From: an uncultured Slackia sp.
GTDB lineage: Bacteria > Actinomycetota > Coriobacteriia > Coriobacteriales > Eggerthellaceae
Assembly (NCBI RefSeq): GCF_934630525.1
Contig: NZ_CAKTVX010000009.1
Coordinates: 1-64,000 of the forward strand
Length of the DNA: 64,000 bases
Reading direction: 5' to 3'
How positions within the stretch are numbered: the stretch's first letter is position 1; every line of letters starts with the position of its first letter. The translations under genes were made by a program, and so were the position numbers. The notes under the pieces are model-generated. The model worked only from the letters and a program-made list of their open reading frames with translations, did not search any database and was not told the origin of the DNA. Of the stretch, positions 7,672 through 16,291 are shown in pieces.

Positions 7672-8493
7672 ATGGCGAAGCCCGATAAAACCGAACGATT
7701 CAAAGTGACCGAACGCGAGGCCGGAACGGGTCGCGTTGTGCACGAAATGCAGGGCGACGCTCCAGCTTTGTCGGCGGTAAACACGTCCGATGCCGCGAAG
7801 CTCGAGGGCTTCGAGGGCCCGGTTAACCCCCTTGCGGTTGATTCTCGCTTTTCCGCAACTTCCGTGCCAGTAACGGGCGGCGGGGTTTCTGTTGCCGAGG
7901 TTTTGCCGTCGGGCGTGTCGTCCCTTGGGGCGGCATCGCCGAAGACGGCATCGATGATTGCGCGCGAGCAGGAGCTCGAGTTGCGTGGCATTTGCGGAAA
8001 TGACCAGGTCATGCCTGCGGTAGATGTGATTCGCCGCCATCCTGATTTCATCGACCACATGAAACGCATCCATCGTGCCGAATTGGGCCGCGAGTTTTGT
8101 TGTCATGGGGTCGATCACCTGCTCGACGTGGCGCGCATCGCCTACATTCGGGTGCTTGAGCGCAAAATGCCCTTCCGAAAAGAAACGGTCTATGCGGCAG
8201 CCCTCCTTCACGATTTGGGCAAGGCTGAGCAATATGAGCACGGCGAGCCGCATGAAGTTGCCGGCGCGCGCGTTGCGGCGAACATCTTGATGGATATTGA
8301 TGGCTTCTCGGCGCTTGAAAAAACGGCCATCGTTGCCGCCGTGGCGCAGCACCGCCGCTTCGTCGACGATGCATCGCCGTTGGGGAAGCTGCTCTATGAG
8401 GCTGATAAAGTGTCTCGTCCGTGTTACGCGTGCGCGGCGCGCGAGCGATGCGACTGGCTGCCCGAAAAAATGAATGCCGGCATTAAAATCTAG
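7672..8493 (+). CDS. HD-domain phosphohydrolase in the folate segment
   Basis: 273 residues. The first ~95 are low-complexity and probably disordered. The HD fold follows: His145 in CCHGVDHL, the His180-Asp181 pair in LLHDLGKAEQ, and later His194. The C-terminal end has three cysteines in CYACAARERC (about 255-264), a possible metal knuckle. A strong GGGGAGG precedes the ATG. It lies between folE and folB, 17 bases before folB. HD proteins in this position are candidates for dephosphorylating dihydroneopterin triphosphate, a step with no other candidate here. That role is inference from position. Confidence 0.75.
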   Translation: MAKPDKTERFKVTEREAGTGRVVHEMQGDAPALSAVNTSDAAKLEGFEGPVNPLAVDSRFSATSVPVTGGGVSVAEVLPSGVSSLGAASPKTASMIAREQELELRGICGNDQVMPAVDVIRRHPDFIDHMKRIHRAELGREFCCHGVDHLLDVARIAYIRVLERKMPFRKETVYAAALLHDLGKAEQYEHGEPHEVAGARVAANILMDIDGFSALEKTAIVAAVAQHRRFVDDASPLGKLLYEADKVSRPCYACAARERCDWLPEKMNAGIKI

Positions 8494-8510
8494 ATTGAAC
8501 AGGGGATACG

Positions 8511-8870
8511 ATGGATGAAATCCGCATCGTCGATTTAGAAGTATTCGCGAACCACGGCGTGTTTCCTGAAGAAAACGCATTGGGGCAGAAATTCATTGTG
8601 AGCCTGGCGTTGCGTGGCGATTTTTCTGTGGCATGCAAAAGCGATGCGTTGGACGATTCGGTCGACTACGGCGCGGTATGCCATCTGGTTGATGCAATGT
8701 TGCGCGCATCGACGTTCAAGCTGATTGAGCGCGCGGCGCAGGCTGTGGCCGATGCCGCGTTGGATAGGTTTCCGCTGATTCAAGAAATTGATGTTGAGCT
8801 GAAAAAGCCTTGGGCGCCCATTGGCCTGCCTGTTGCGTATGCCTCGGTGAAAATCACGCGAGGCCGATAG
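8511..8870 (+). CDS. folB: dihydroneopterin aldolase
   Basis: A 119-residue enzyme that cleaves dihydroneopterin to 6-hydroxymethyl-dihydropterin and glycolaldehyde in folate synthesis. Family motifs: FANHGVFPEE near the N terminus, VDYGAV, FKLIERAAQ, and KPWAPIG near the C terminus. Length is typical. CAGGGGA lies before the ATG. It follows the HD gene by 17 bases, so they are probably co-transcribed. The unit ends in the palindromic element at 8913 and the terminator at 9049. folK and folP are not in the window. Confidence 0.9.
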   Translation: MDEIRIVDLEVFANHGVFPEENALGQKFIVSLALRGDFSVACKSDALDDSVDYGAVCHLVDAMLRASTFKLIERAAQAVADAALDRFPLIQEIDVELKKPWAPIGLPVAYASVKITRGR

Positions 8871-8912
8871 GCTGAATGGGGGCGTAGACGGGCTGCCTGC
8901 CGAGGTTGGGAA

Positions 8913-9065
8913 GCTGGTGGATGGGCGACCGCGCTTCTTTCAGACCGTCTGTGTTCAAATATGCCCTCTATTCTAATATTGAACACAGCCAGTGAGGCGC
9001 ATAGCGACCGTAGGGAGCGGTAGCCGAACGTGGTCGTGAAGAAGGGAGGTGGCCCATTCACCAGC
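8913..9065 (+). repeat. palindromic intergenic element, divergent copy
   Basis: Outer arms about 8913-8940 and 9038-9065 pair with few mismatches. Inside are GACC/GGTC, a perfect 10-bp hairpin (8949-8958 with 8979-8988), then GAGGCGCATAG, a small ACCG/CGGT hairpin, and AGCCGAACG. The order and the GGCGCATAG ... GTAGCCGA motif match the copies at 28988, 30711 and 49768, though paired stretches differ in sequence. Its right arm merges into the terminator at 9049. Confidence 0.65.
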
Positions 9066-9081
9066 GGTGGGTCACTTTTTC
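9049..9081 (+). terminator. terminator after folB
   Basis: GTGGCCCA (9049-9056) pairs with TGGGTCAC (9068-9075; one G-T pair), with an inner CACC/GGTG stem, followed by TTTTTC. It overlaps the end of the reverse EamA gene. Confidence 0.7.
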
Positions 9082-9959
9082 TTGGGCCTGGGAAATATTT
9101 CGCTCATCACTATGGCGCAGAAGATGAGCGCGAAGCCCGCAAGCAGCATCCAGGTGAGTTCTTCGCCATAAAGCAGCACGGAAAACGCCACGCCAAACAC
9201 GCTTTCAAGCGAGAGCAAAAGCGACGCTTGCGCCGGGGGAATTTTCGCTTGCGCCACATTTTGAAATACCATGGCCAAGCACGAAGCGAAGACCACCAGG
9301 TAGCCGAGTTGCGCCCAAAAATCGATGCCAAGCGATGAGAAGGCGGGCGTAGGTTCGCTGAGCGCTCCAATTGCGATGCCGCACAGGCCGCTTGTGCCGA
9401 TTTGCACGATGGTGATGGTCATGATGTCTCGACGGTCGGCGAAAACGGGCACCATAACCATATGCAGCGCGAAGAACACGGCCGAGAGCAGGGTCATCGC
9501 ATCGCCCCAGCGCATAGAGAACGTGAAATCGCCGCCGAGCGAAACGAACCCGACGCCCGCAATGCACATGACGGCGGCTACCAGGTTGAATACCGTGGGG
9601 CGACGCTTCGCCACAATCCAATAAAGGAACGGCACCATGACGCAATACGTCGCAGTAAGAAACGCATTGCGGCCGGGGGTCGTGTCGGTAATGCCAATGG
9701 TTTGAATCCAGAAGCCCAAAAACGAGAGCACACCAAGCACGACGCCTGCAAAAAGATGGCTCGTATCGAAGTTCGCACGCAGCGTTTTATGGAATACCAC
9801 GGCCAGAATTGCGGAGGTGGCGACGAAGCGCATGCCCATAAGCCATGCGGGCGATACGGCATCGACGGCGTCTTTTACGACAACGAAGCTGAAGCCCCAA
9901 ATAATGGTGGCTGCAATAATGAGCAGTTTGTAGAACAGGGCGGGGAGTTCTTTTTTCAT
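9072..9959 (-). CDS. EamA-family (DMT) permease 1
   Basis: A 295-residue protein with about ten membrane helices in two repeated halves, as in drug/metabolite transporters. IIWGFSFVVVKD near the N terminus and SLESVFGVAFSVLLYGEELT in the second half are typical EamA features. The substrate is unknown. It is a tandem paralogue of the gene at 10241: both share SPAWLMG(M/I)RF, TYLVVFASC-like and SLESVFG-like stretches. The short basic tail PRPKKK agrees with a cytoplasmic C terminus. Confidence 0.85.
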   Translation of the reverse strand: MKKELPALFYKLLIIAATIIWGFSFVVVKDAVDAVSPAWLMGMRFVATSAILAVVFHKTLRANFDTSHLFAGVVLGVLSFLGFWIQTIGITDTTPGRNAFLTATYCVMVPFLYWIVAKRRPTVFNLVAAVMCIAGVGFVSLGGDFTFSMRWGDAMTLLSAVFFALHMVMVPVFADRRDIMTITIVQIGTSGLCGIAIGALSEPTPAFSSLGIDFWAQLGYLVVFASCLAMVFQNVAQAKIPPAQASLLLSLESVFGVAFSVLLYGEELTWMLLAGFALIFCAIVMSEIFPRPKKK

Positions 9960-10048
9960 GGGAGTTCTTTCGTGATTCTTGCTGCGGCGACGCTTCGTTT
10001 TCTTTGCCTATTGTACGAGTTGCGACGTTGATTTGGCAGGAAGTGCGC

Positions 10049-10221
10049 CCATGGGGCCCTATTGCAGGGGCCTTGGGCAATAAAATAATCGTGAGGAATA
10101 GCGCGACCAGGCATTTTACTTTATAAAAGCTTGTTTTGCCTTTGATTTTCGACGAAAGAGGGGCCCCTTGGGTGCGATTCCTGCCAATGTGCGTTGTTTC
10201 GTATGCAATAGGGCCCCATGG
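10049..10221. repeat. 173-bp segment bounded by perfect 18-bp inverted repeats
   Basis: Positions 10049-10066 are exactly mirrored at 10204-10221. A nested, imperfect pair also exists: TTGGCAGGAA with a downstream GGGGCCC at 10033-10058, and its inverted likeness near 10150-10180. This fills the 281-bp gap between the two EamA genes and carries no gene. It resembles a small palindromic or MITE-like insertion. No clear target duplication is seen. Confidence 0.65.
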
Positions 10222-10240
10222 CGACGTTTTCTGCCACGAA

Positions 10241-11173
10241 TTACTGCGAACTTCCTTTCTTTAAGGGGAAGGTTTCGCTTATCGCGATGCCGAAGATGAT
10301 GAGCGCGAAGCCGATGACTGCCGTGATGGTAAGCGTGTCGCCAAAGAAGAGCACGGCGAATGTCACGCCGAAAAGGCTTTCGGTCGAAAGCAGCAGGGCG
10401 GCAGGTGCTGCGGGAACATGCTTGATGCCGATGTTTTGGAAACAGAGCGCGCCGCATGAAGCGAATACCACGAGGTACGTCATGCCTGCGAATACCGAAG
10501 GGTCGGCAAACGTGGCTAAGTTCGGAGCGCCTTCCGTTGCGGCTCCCCACGCCATGCCAATAAGGCCCGCGACGATGAATTGAATCGCGGAAAGCACGAG
10601 CGCATCGCGTCCATCTGAGAGGCGCGCCGATGCCGCCATATGCAAACCAAGGAAGAATGCCGATGCGAGCATAATTGCTTCACCGATGCCGAAGGTGAGC
10701 GAAACCTCACCTGCTCCGGAAAACGAGATGAATCCAATGCCGGCAAGGGCGAGCACCGCCGCGGCGATGTTGTAGCGCGTGGGGCGTTGCTTCGAAATAA
10801 CCCATGCGATGAAGGGCACCATGATGGAATACGTGCCCGTAAGGAACGTTCCCTTCGATGCCGTGGTGAACTGAAGGCCTGATGTGTTGAGCAGGTATGC
10901 CGGCGCGAGCACGAGGCCGATTATCGCGCCAGCAACGAGCATCTCTCGGTTAAGGCATTGCGCGACGCGTTTATGGAAAACGATGAGCAACAGAATGCCT
11001 GCGAGGAAAAAGCGAATGCCCATAAGCCAAGCAGGAGAAAACACCGCGACGGTGTCTTTGATGATGCAAATGCTGAGGCCCCAAATGGCGGCGGCGCCGA
11101 GGAGCATAGCCTTATATCCCCATTGGGGAAGCGGCGTTGCAGCGGTTGGGGGGTTGTTTTTGATGTGTGCCAT
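10241..11173 (-). CDS. EamA-family (DMT) permease 2
   Basis: A 310-residue, ten-helix DMT carrier. AAIWGLSICIIKD opens the first repeat and STESLFGVTFAVLFFGD the second. Export of amino acids or metabolites is the common role; the substrate here is unknown. It lies upstream of its paralogue on the same strand, 281 bases apart, which points to tandem duplication followed by divergence. It ends inside a region of inverted repeats, so the two genes are probably separate transcripts. Confidence 0.85.
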   Translation of the reverse strand: MAHIKNNPPTAATPLPQWGYKAMLLGAAAIWGLSICIIKDTVAVFSPAWLMGIRFFLAGILLLIVFHKRVAQCLNREMLVAGAIIGLVLAPAYLLNTSGLQFTTASKGTFLTGTYSIMVPFIAWVISKQRPTRYNIAAAVLALAGIGFISFSGAGEVSLTFGIGEAIMLASAFFLGLHMAASARLSDGRDALVLSAIQFIVAGLIGMAWGAATEGAPNLATFADPSVFAGMTYLVVFASCGALCFQNIGIKHVPAAPAALLLSTESLFGVTFAVLFFGDTLTITAVIGFALIIFGIAISETFPLKKGSSQ

Positions 11174-11321
11174 GTTCGCTATTGTAGCGGGGCCTTTGAG
11201 GCGAATCGAGGGTTGCGTATCGCGTGAAGTTAGGTATTTCGAACGGTGGCGTCGCTTTCGGAGACGGATTCGGAATCTGTTGTCGTAGCCGTTCGCTCCA
11301 TCGCCGAGAACGCCATTGCAT

Positions 11322-11359
11322 TAAAAAAGAAGCGCCCCTCAGTTGAGGGACGCTTCTTG
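11322..11359 (-). terminator. terminator of the PASTA-kinase operon
   Basis: Reading the reverse strand, a 14-base stem with a small bulge (11346-11359 with 11328-11341) is followed by TTTTTT (11323-11328). It lies 18 bases after the kinase stop. Confidence 0.85.
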
Positions 11360-11376
11360 AAGGTAAGGGCTGATCG

Positions 11377-13356
11377 CTAGTTCGTCGTGCTTCCGGTGTT
11401 GGAAGCGTTGCCGGAATTGTTCGTGTTATCACCCGTGGAGCTCGAAGATTCGGGCACGACGTAGATAGTGACCACGGTGCCGCTGTCGACCTTCTTGCCA
11501 GCGGTGACGCTTTGCTTGGCAACCGTTCCCGGGGTTCCCGAACCGGCGGATGCCGTGTCAAGCGCATAGGCGAGGTTGTAGGAGAGCAGCGTGTTAATCG
11601 CTTCGCTCTGGCTCATGCCCGTGACCGATGGTACGGTGACCTTGCTCTTCTCGGGGTCTTGGCCCTGCGATACGGTGATGGTCACGGTGCCGCCCTTTTC
11701 AAGCTTGCCGCCGTTGGGGCTTTGCGACATGACGATGCCTTCGCCGTATTTATCGCTGTAGTCGCCCGTTTCGACCTGCACGGTGAACCCGGCGCTTTCC
11801 AGTTGGGCTTTAGCGCTTGCCTGGTCGGATCCGACTACATTAGGCACCGACGTGTCTTCGGGGCCCGTGGAAATCCAATACTTGACCGTGGTGCCTTCGT
11901 CGACTTCCTTGCCTGCTGCGGGGTCTTGCCTGCTCACGGTGTCTTTGTCGGCGTCAGACGCCTCGTTGCCGGCATACTGGGCCTTCAGGCCGGCGTCTTT
12001 CAGCGCCTTTTCGGCCTGTTCAGACGTCATGCCTGAAAGATTGGGAATGGAGCCCTTCTTCACGCCCTTCGAAATGACGATATTGATTTTGCCGCCCTTT
12101 TCGAGGTCGCTGTCGGCTTCAGGGTCTTGCTTGCATACGCGGCCCGCTACGGTTTCGGCGTCGTAGTCTTCCGTGACGGTACCCACGGTGTAGCCGGCTT
12201 TTTCAATGGTTTGAACGGCGGCTTCCTGGGTTTGGCCAATCACGTTGGGAACTTTGTCGCCCCCGCCGAGGCCTCCCGTTATCGCGAATGCGAGCGCAGC
12301 GATAACGGCAACTGCCGCGATGGCTGCCACGGCAATAAGGGGGCCGCGTTTCTTGCTCTTCGCCTTGCCCATGTCGATATCGTTGCCGCCGCGGTACGAG
12401 TTCGTTTTCATCCCCGCGTCGTTGCCGATGGGCTGCATGACAGCGGTGCCGCCCGCTTCGCCCGCCATGCCAGGCACGCTGCCCATGACCGATGTGGGTG
12501 CGCTTGCGAAGCCGCCCGCCGCACCGGCGATGTTCACGGGACGTCCCATAAGAAAGTCGTCGAGCGCCTGCTTCATGTCGCGCGCCGTTTGGAAGCGGTT
12601 GTAGGGGTTTTTATCCATCGCCTTCAAGATAATGGCTTCGAGGTCGGGCGAAATGTCGGGCTTGACCTGCGAAGGGGGCAGAGGCTCTTCCTGAACCTGC
12701 TTCATGGCGACGCTTACGGCATCGGGGCCGTCGAAGGGCAACTGGCCCGTGGCGGCTTCGTAGAGCACGCAGCCGAGCGAGTACATGTCGGAGGCGCCGG
12801 TAAGCTCTTTGCCCTGCGCTTGTTCGGGCGAAATATAGTGCGCCGTGCCGAGCACGCTGCTCGTCTGCGATTTCACGGAGTTTTTCGCGCGCGCGATACC
12901 GAAGTCCATGACCTTCACGTTGCCGTCGGGCTGGACCATGATGTTTTGCGGCTTCACGTCGCGGTGAATGATGTCTTGGTTGTGCGCGACGGAAAGCGCT
13001 TGGCACACCTGGCTGCCGATTTCGGCGACCTTGCGCTGATTGATGGCGCCGCGTTGCAGAATGGCGCTCTTCAAATCGGTGCCGCGCACGTATTCCATGA
13101 CGATGAAGTACGTGCCATCGTCATGGCCCCAGTCGTATACGTTCACGATGTAGGGGCTCTGCAGGTTGGCCGCCGATGCAGCCTCCTGCTTGAAGCGCGC
13201 CGCGAATTCAGGGTCGGCTGCGTATTGCGGCAGCATCACCTTCACAGCGACAATGCGGCCGAGCGTTTGGTCCTGGGCCTTGTAGACCTCGGCCATGCCG
13301 CCAATGCCGATGCGCTCGGTGATGCGGTATCGGCCGTTGAATACTCTGCCTATCAC
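11377..13356 (-). CDS. pknB: PASTA-domain Ser/Thr protein kinase
   Basis: A 659-residue membrane kinase of PknB/StkP type that senses muropeptides or lipid II and controls wall growth and division. The kinase domain occupies ~1-270: glycine loop at 17-21, Lys39, HRD at 131-133, DFG from 151. A Lys-rich juxtamembrane piece and one membrane helix (~342-366) lead to four extracellular PASTA repeats (from ~370 to ~625, each opening like VPNVIG), then a Ser/Asn-rich tail. GTG start with GAGGAG upstream. It is the last gene of the fhaA-fhaB-PP2C-SEDS/PBP-pknB operon. Confidence 0.95.
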   Translation of the reverse strand: MIGRVFNGRYRITERIGIGGMAEVYKAQDQTLGRIVAVKVMLPQYAADPEFAARFKQEAASAANLQSPYIVNVYDWGHDDGTYFIVMEYVRGTDLKSAILQRGAINQRKVAEIGSQVCQALSVAHNQDIIHRDVKPQNIMVQPDGNVKVMDFGIARAKNSVKSQTSSVLGTAHYISPEQAQGKELTGASDMYSLGCVLYEAATGQLPFDGPDAVSVAMKQVQEEPLPPSQVKPDISPDLEAIILKAMDKNPYNRFQTARDMKQALDDFLMGRPVNIAGAAGGFASAPTSVMGSVPGMAGEAGGTAVMQPIGNDAGMKTNSYRGGNDIDMGKAKSKKRGPLIAVAAIAAVAVIAALAFAITGGLGGGDKVPNVIGQTQEAAVQTIEKAGYTVGTVTEDYDAETVAGRVCKQDPEADSDLEKGGKINIVISKGVKKGSIPNLSGMTSEQAEKALKDAGLKAQYAGNEASDADKDTVSRQDPAAGKEVDEGTTVKYWISTGPEDTSVPNVVGSDQASAKAQLESAGFTVQVETGDYSDKYGEGIVMSQSPNGGKLEKGGTVTITVSQGQDPEKSKVTVPSVTGMSQSEAINTLLSYNLAYALDTASAGSGTPGTVAKQSVTAGKKVDSGTVVTIYVVPESSSSTGDNTNNSGNASNTGSTTN

Positions 13357-13399
13357 GTTTCTCTCCTCACCTTCCGCCGCCGCGGATGGACCTATGGTT

Positions 13400-13447
13400 A
13401 AGCGCTTTTCGGCTGGTGCGTTTTCCTAGTTCGATTGCCGAGCGCTT
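13400..13447. repeat. interrupted inverted repeat inside the operon
   Basis: AAGCGC (13400-13405) and CGGC (13410-13413) pair with GCCG (13437-13440) and GCGCTT (13442-13447). It lies in the 121-bp gap between the SEDS/PBP stop and the kinase start. No T-tract follows on the operon strand, so it may tune rather than end transcription. Confidence 0.4.
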
Positions 13448-13477
13448 TCTTTCGTTAAATACCTCATTTTATTCCAA

Positions 13478-16291
13478 CTACAGCAGGCCTTGCGCTTGAA
13501 GTGCCGAAGTTAACACCTTCTGCGCACGCACGCTCGCCAGGCCTGATTCGTCGGTGCCGTGCACGCCTTCTTCAATGAGCACGGCGACGGCAACCGAGGG
13601 ATTGTCGGACGGTGCGAAGCCTACGAACCAGCTGTCGTTGTATTCCTTGTTTGTCTCGGCCGTGCCGGTTTTGCCGGCGACCTGCACGCCTTGGATTTTC
13701 GCTCCTGCGCCGGTGCCGTTGTTCACGACGCCTCCCATCATTTCGGTGATGGTTTTCGCGGAAGAGCTCGACATGACGCTGCCGAGGCTCTTCGGAGTTG
13801 CGCTGAAGGAGCGCTCGCCTTGGGCGTTGTAGATGCCTTCAACGAAGTAGGGCTTCTCGAGCACGCCGTCGTTCGCAATCGCCGAGGCGACCATGGCCAT
13901 TTGCAGCACGGTAGCCTGCGGGCCTGCGGGGCTTGCGTGTTCGCCTACCGGCTGGCCGCATGCTGCCCACGCGGTTTCCCAGGTGGTCATCTCGTTGGGG
14001 TCGGGCATGAGGCTCGCCGTGGTGGGGATGTCGGTGTCAATGGCGCTGCCGAAGCCGAACTTCTGTGCGGTTTTCACGAGCAGGTCGCTGCCGACTTCCT
14101 CGCCGAACTGGCCGAATGCCGTATTCGATGAAACGGCGAGGGCCTGGGCGAGCGTGATGGTGCCATAGCCGATGTCGTCGGCGTTGGTGACCGATGCGTT
14201 GCCGATGGTCATTTGCGCCGGCGCGTCGACGGTGGTGGAAGGCGTGGCGAGGTTGCCCTCGATGAGCGCGGTAAGCGTAACGAGCTTGAATGTGGAGCCC
14301 GGCGCATACACGGCGCTCGTGGCGCGGTTGATGAGCGCGCCATTCGTGGTGTCGGTTCCGCTTGCGGCCTGGGCCAATATGTCGTCGACGTCGTTGATAT
14401 CGTAGGTGGGCGAGCTCGCGCAGGCGAGCACCGCGCCCGTTTTCGGGTTCATGACCACGACGGCGCCCTTGTAGCCCTCGAGCACCGATTCGGCGGTTTT
14501 CTGAATCTCGGAATTGATCGTGAGGCGCACGTCGTTGCCGGGCGTCTCGATGCCTGCCATGCTGTTCACCACGTCGGTCCAGCTTGCGAAGCTCGAATCG
14601 CCCTTCAGCGCGTCGTTCTGCGAGGCCTCGATGCCCGATGCGCCGTAAACCTGCGAGTAGTATCCCACCAGGTGAGCGGCGAGCGAACCCTGCGGGTATT
14701 CGCGCGTGTATCCGCCGTCGTCGGCCTGAACGCTGTCGGCCAACACGATGCCATCGTATGTGGAAATGGAGCCGCGTTCGGTGCGCGCTTCCTTATAGAG
14801 CGTGTGGTTGTTGCCCGGGTAGCTCTGATACTCGTCGGCCATGAACACCATAACGTAGGTGAGGTTCGCCACGAGTGCGGCAAACATGAGCGCGAACGCG
14901 AGCGCGGTATTGGTGAGGCGCTTGCCCAGGGCAACGCGGCCGAGCACGCCCGTTTCTGCGGGGCGGCCGTGCGAGCCGTGCGCGCCAATGGGGGCCATGC
15001 GGCTCGTTCCGTCGCGGACTTCCGAGTTGATGCCGGTGCCTTCGTCGCCGCATCGCAGCAAAAGGCCAATGCCAATGAAGCTTGCGAGCAGGGAAGATCC
15101 GCCTTGGCTAATGAAGGGCAGGGTAAGGCCCGTAAGCGGAATGAGTCGCGTGACGCCGCCCACGATGATGAACGCTTGAAGCACGATGGTCACGGTGCAA
15201 CCCACAGCCATCATGGCCGACACGTCGCTTTTCGCGCGAGCCGCGGTTGCGAAACCGCGAATGCACAGGCTCAAATACAAAAGCAGCACGGCGGCTCCGC
15301 CGAGCAAGCCCGTTTCTTCGGCGATGGCGGCGAAGATGAAGTCGGACTCAACGACGGGAATGTTTTCGGCGAGGCCGTTGCCGATGCCTACGCCCACCAT
15401 GCCGCCATCGGCCAGGGAATAGAGCGTTTGGCACAGCTGATAGCCATTGCCCGATGCGTCAGAGAACGGGTCGAGCCAGGTGTTCACGCGAATTTGCACG
15501 TGGCCGAAGAACTGGTACAAAAACACGCAGCCAATGGCGGCAAGGCCGAAGCCCACCACCAAATAGAGCTTCTTTCCGCTCGCGATATAAAGCATGACCA
15601 GGAACAGCACGAAGCATACGAGCGCGCTGCCCAAGTCTTTCTCGAATACGACGATGATGAACGAAATCGCCCACATCACGAGCAACGGGGCGAGCGTTCC
15701 CAGGTCGGGCACGCGGAAGCGGCCAACGCGCACGGTGAAAATGGAGAGCATCTCGCGGTTTTGCGCCAAATACGACGCCAAGAAGATGACGATACAGATT
15801 TTCGCGATTTCGCCCGGCTGGAAGCTGAAAGGACCAAGCTTCAGCCAAATGCGGCTGCCGAGAATTTCCTGGCCGAGGCCGGGAATCATGGGGGAGAGCA
15901 GCAAAATGATGCCCAGCACCATGAACGTGTATTTGTATTGCGAGAGACGGTCGATGTTGCGCACGACCGCCAGGGTGATCACCATGCACGCGATGCCCAC
16001 GAACAGCCAGACGATCTGGCTTACCGCCAAATCGGGCGCGAGGCGCGTGACGAATGCAATGCCGATGCCGGAAAGGCCGAATGTGATGGGCAGGATGGCC
16101 GGATCGGCGTTTTTCGCGAGGAAGCGGGTGGCGATGTGCGCGACCACGAACGCGGCGAACAAGCCGAGGGGCGCGGTGAGCGATTCGAGCGAAAGCGCTG
16201 TGCCTTGCTGAACGAGCACCATGGCGAACAACAGCACGACGAACGGCGCTGCCAGGCATAAAAGCAGCAGTTCGGTATTGCGACGGCTCAT
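13478..16291 (-). CDS. SEDS glycosyltransferase - class B PBP fusion protein
   Basis: 937 residues joining two enzymes usually encoded separately. Residues ~1-425 form a polytopic RodA/FtsW/SpoVE domain (peptidoglycan polymerase) with the conserved Asp motif NTWLDPF. After a short hydrophilic linker, one membrane helix (~470-490) leads to a class B penicillin-binding protein. Its transpeptidase motifs are STFK (Ser666, Lys669), SSN (~720) and KTG (~873). This gives polymerisation and cross-linking in one chain. Other actinobacteria carry rodA and pbpA as neighbours in this same operon. Its ATG overlaps the stop of the phosphatase gene, so translation is coupled. Confidence 0.93.
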   Translation of the reverse strand: MSRRNTELLLLCLAAPFVVLLFAMVLVQQGTALSLESLTAPLGLFAAFVVAHIATRFLAKNADPAILPITFGLSGIGIAFVTRLAPDLAVSQIVWLFVGIACMVITLAVVRNIDRLSQYKYTFMVLGIILLLSPMIPGLGQEILGSRIWLKLGPFSFQPGEIAKICIVIFLASYLAQNREMLSIFTVRVGRFRVPDLGTLAPLLVMWAISFIIVVFEKDLGSALVCFVLFLVMLYIASGKKLYLVVGFGLAAIGCVFLYQFFGHVQIRVNTWLDPFSDASGNGYQLCQTLYSLADGGMVGVGIGNGLAENIPVVESDFIFAAIAEETGLLGGAAVLLLYLSLCIRGFATAARAKSDVSAMMAVGCTVTIVLQAFIIVGGVTRLIPLTGLTLPFISQGGSSLLASFIGIGLLLRCGDEGTGINSEVRDGTSRMAPIGAHGSHGRPAETGVLGRVALGKRLTNTALAFALMFAALVANLTYVMVFMADEYQSYPGNNHTLYKEARTERGSISTYDGIVLADSVQADDGGYTREYPQGSLAAHLVGYYSQVYGASGIEASQNDALKGDSSFASWTDVVNSMAGIETPGNDVRLTINSEIQKTAESVLEGYKGAVVVMNPKTGAVLACASSPTYDINDVDDILAQAASGTDTTNGALINRATSAVYAPGSTFKLVTLTALIEGNLATPSTTVDAPAQMTIGNASVTNADDIGYGTITLAQALAVSSNTAFGQFGEEVGSDLLVKTAQKFGFGSAIDTDIPTTASLMPDPNEMTTWETAWAACGQPVGEHASPAGPQATVLQMAMVASAIANDGVLEKPYFVEGIYNAQGERSFSATPKSLGSVMSSSSAKTITEMMGGVVNNGTGAGAKIQGVQVAGKTGTAETNKEYNDSWFVGFAPSDNPSVAVAVLIEEGVHGTDESGLASVRAQKVLTSALQAQGLL

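Noticed and set aside
14213..16261. A 682-codon forward frame opposite the SEDS/PBP fusion gene
   Set aside because: It mirrors the reverse gene codon by codon, has composition typical of antisense frames (Arg, His, Ala, Gly), and no motif or ribosome site. The reverse frame has full SEDS and PBP motifs.
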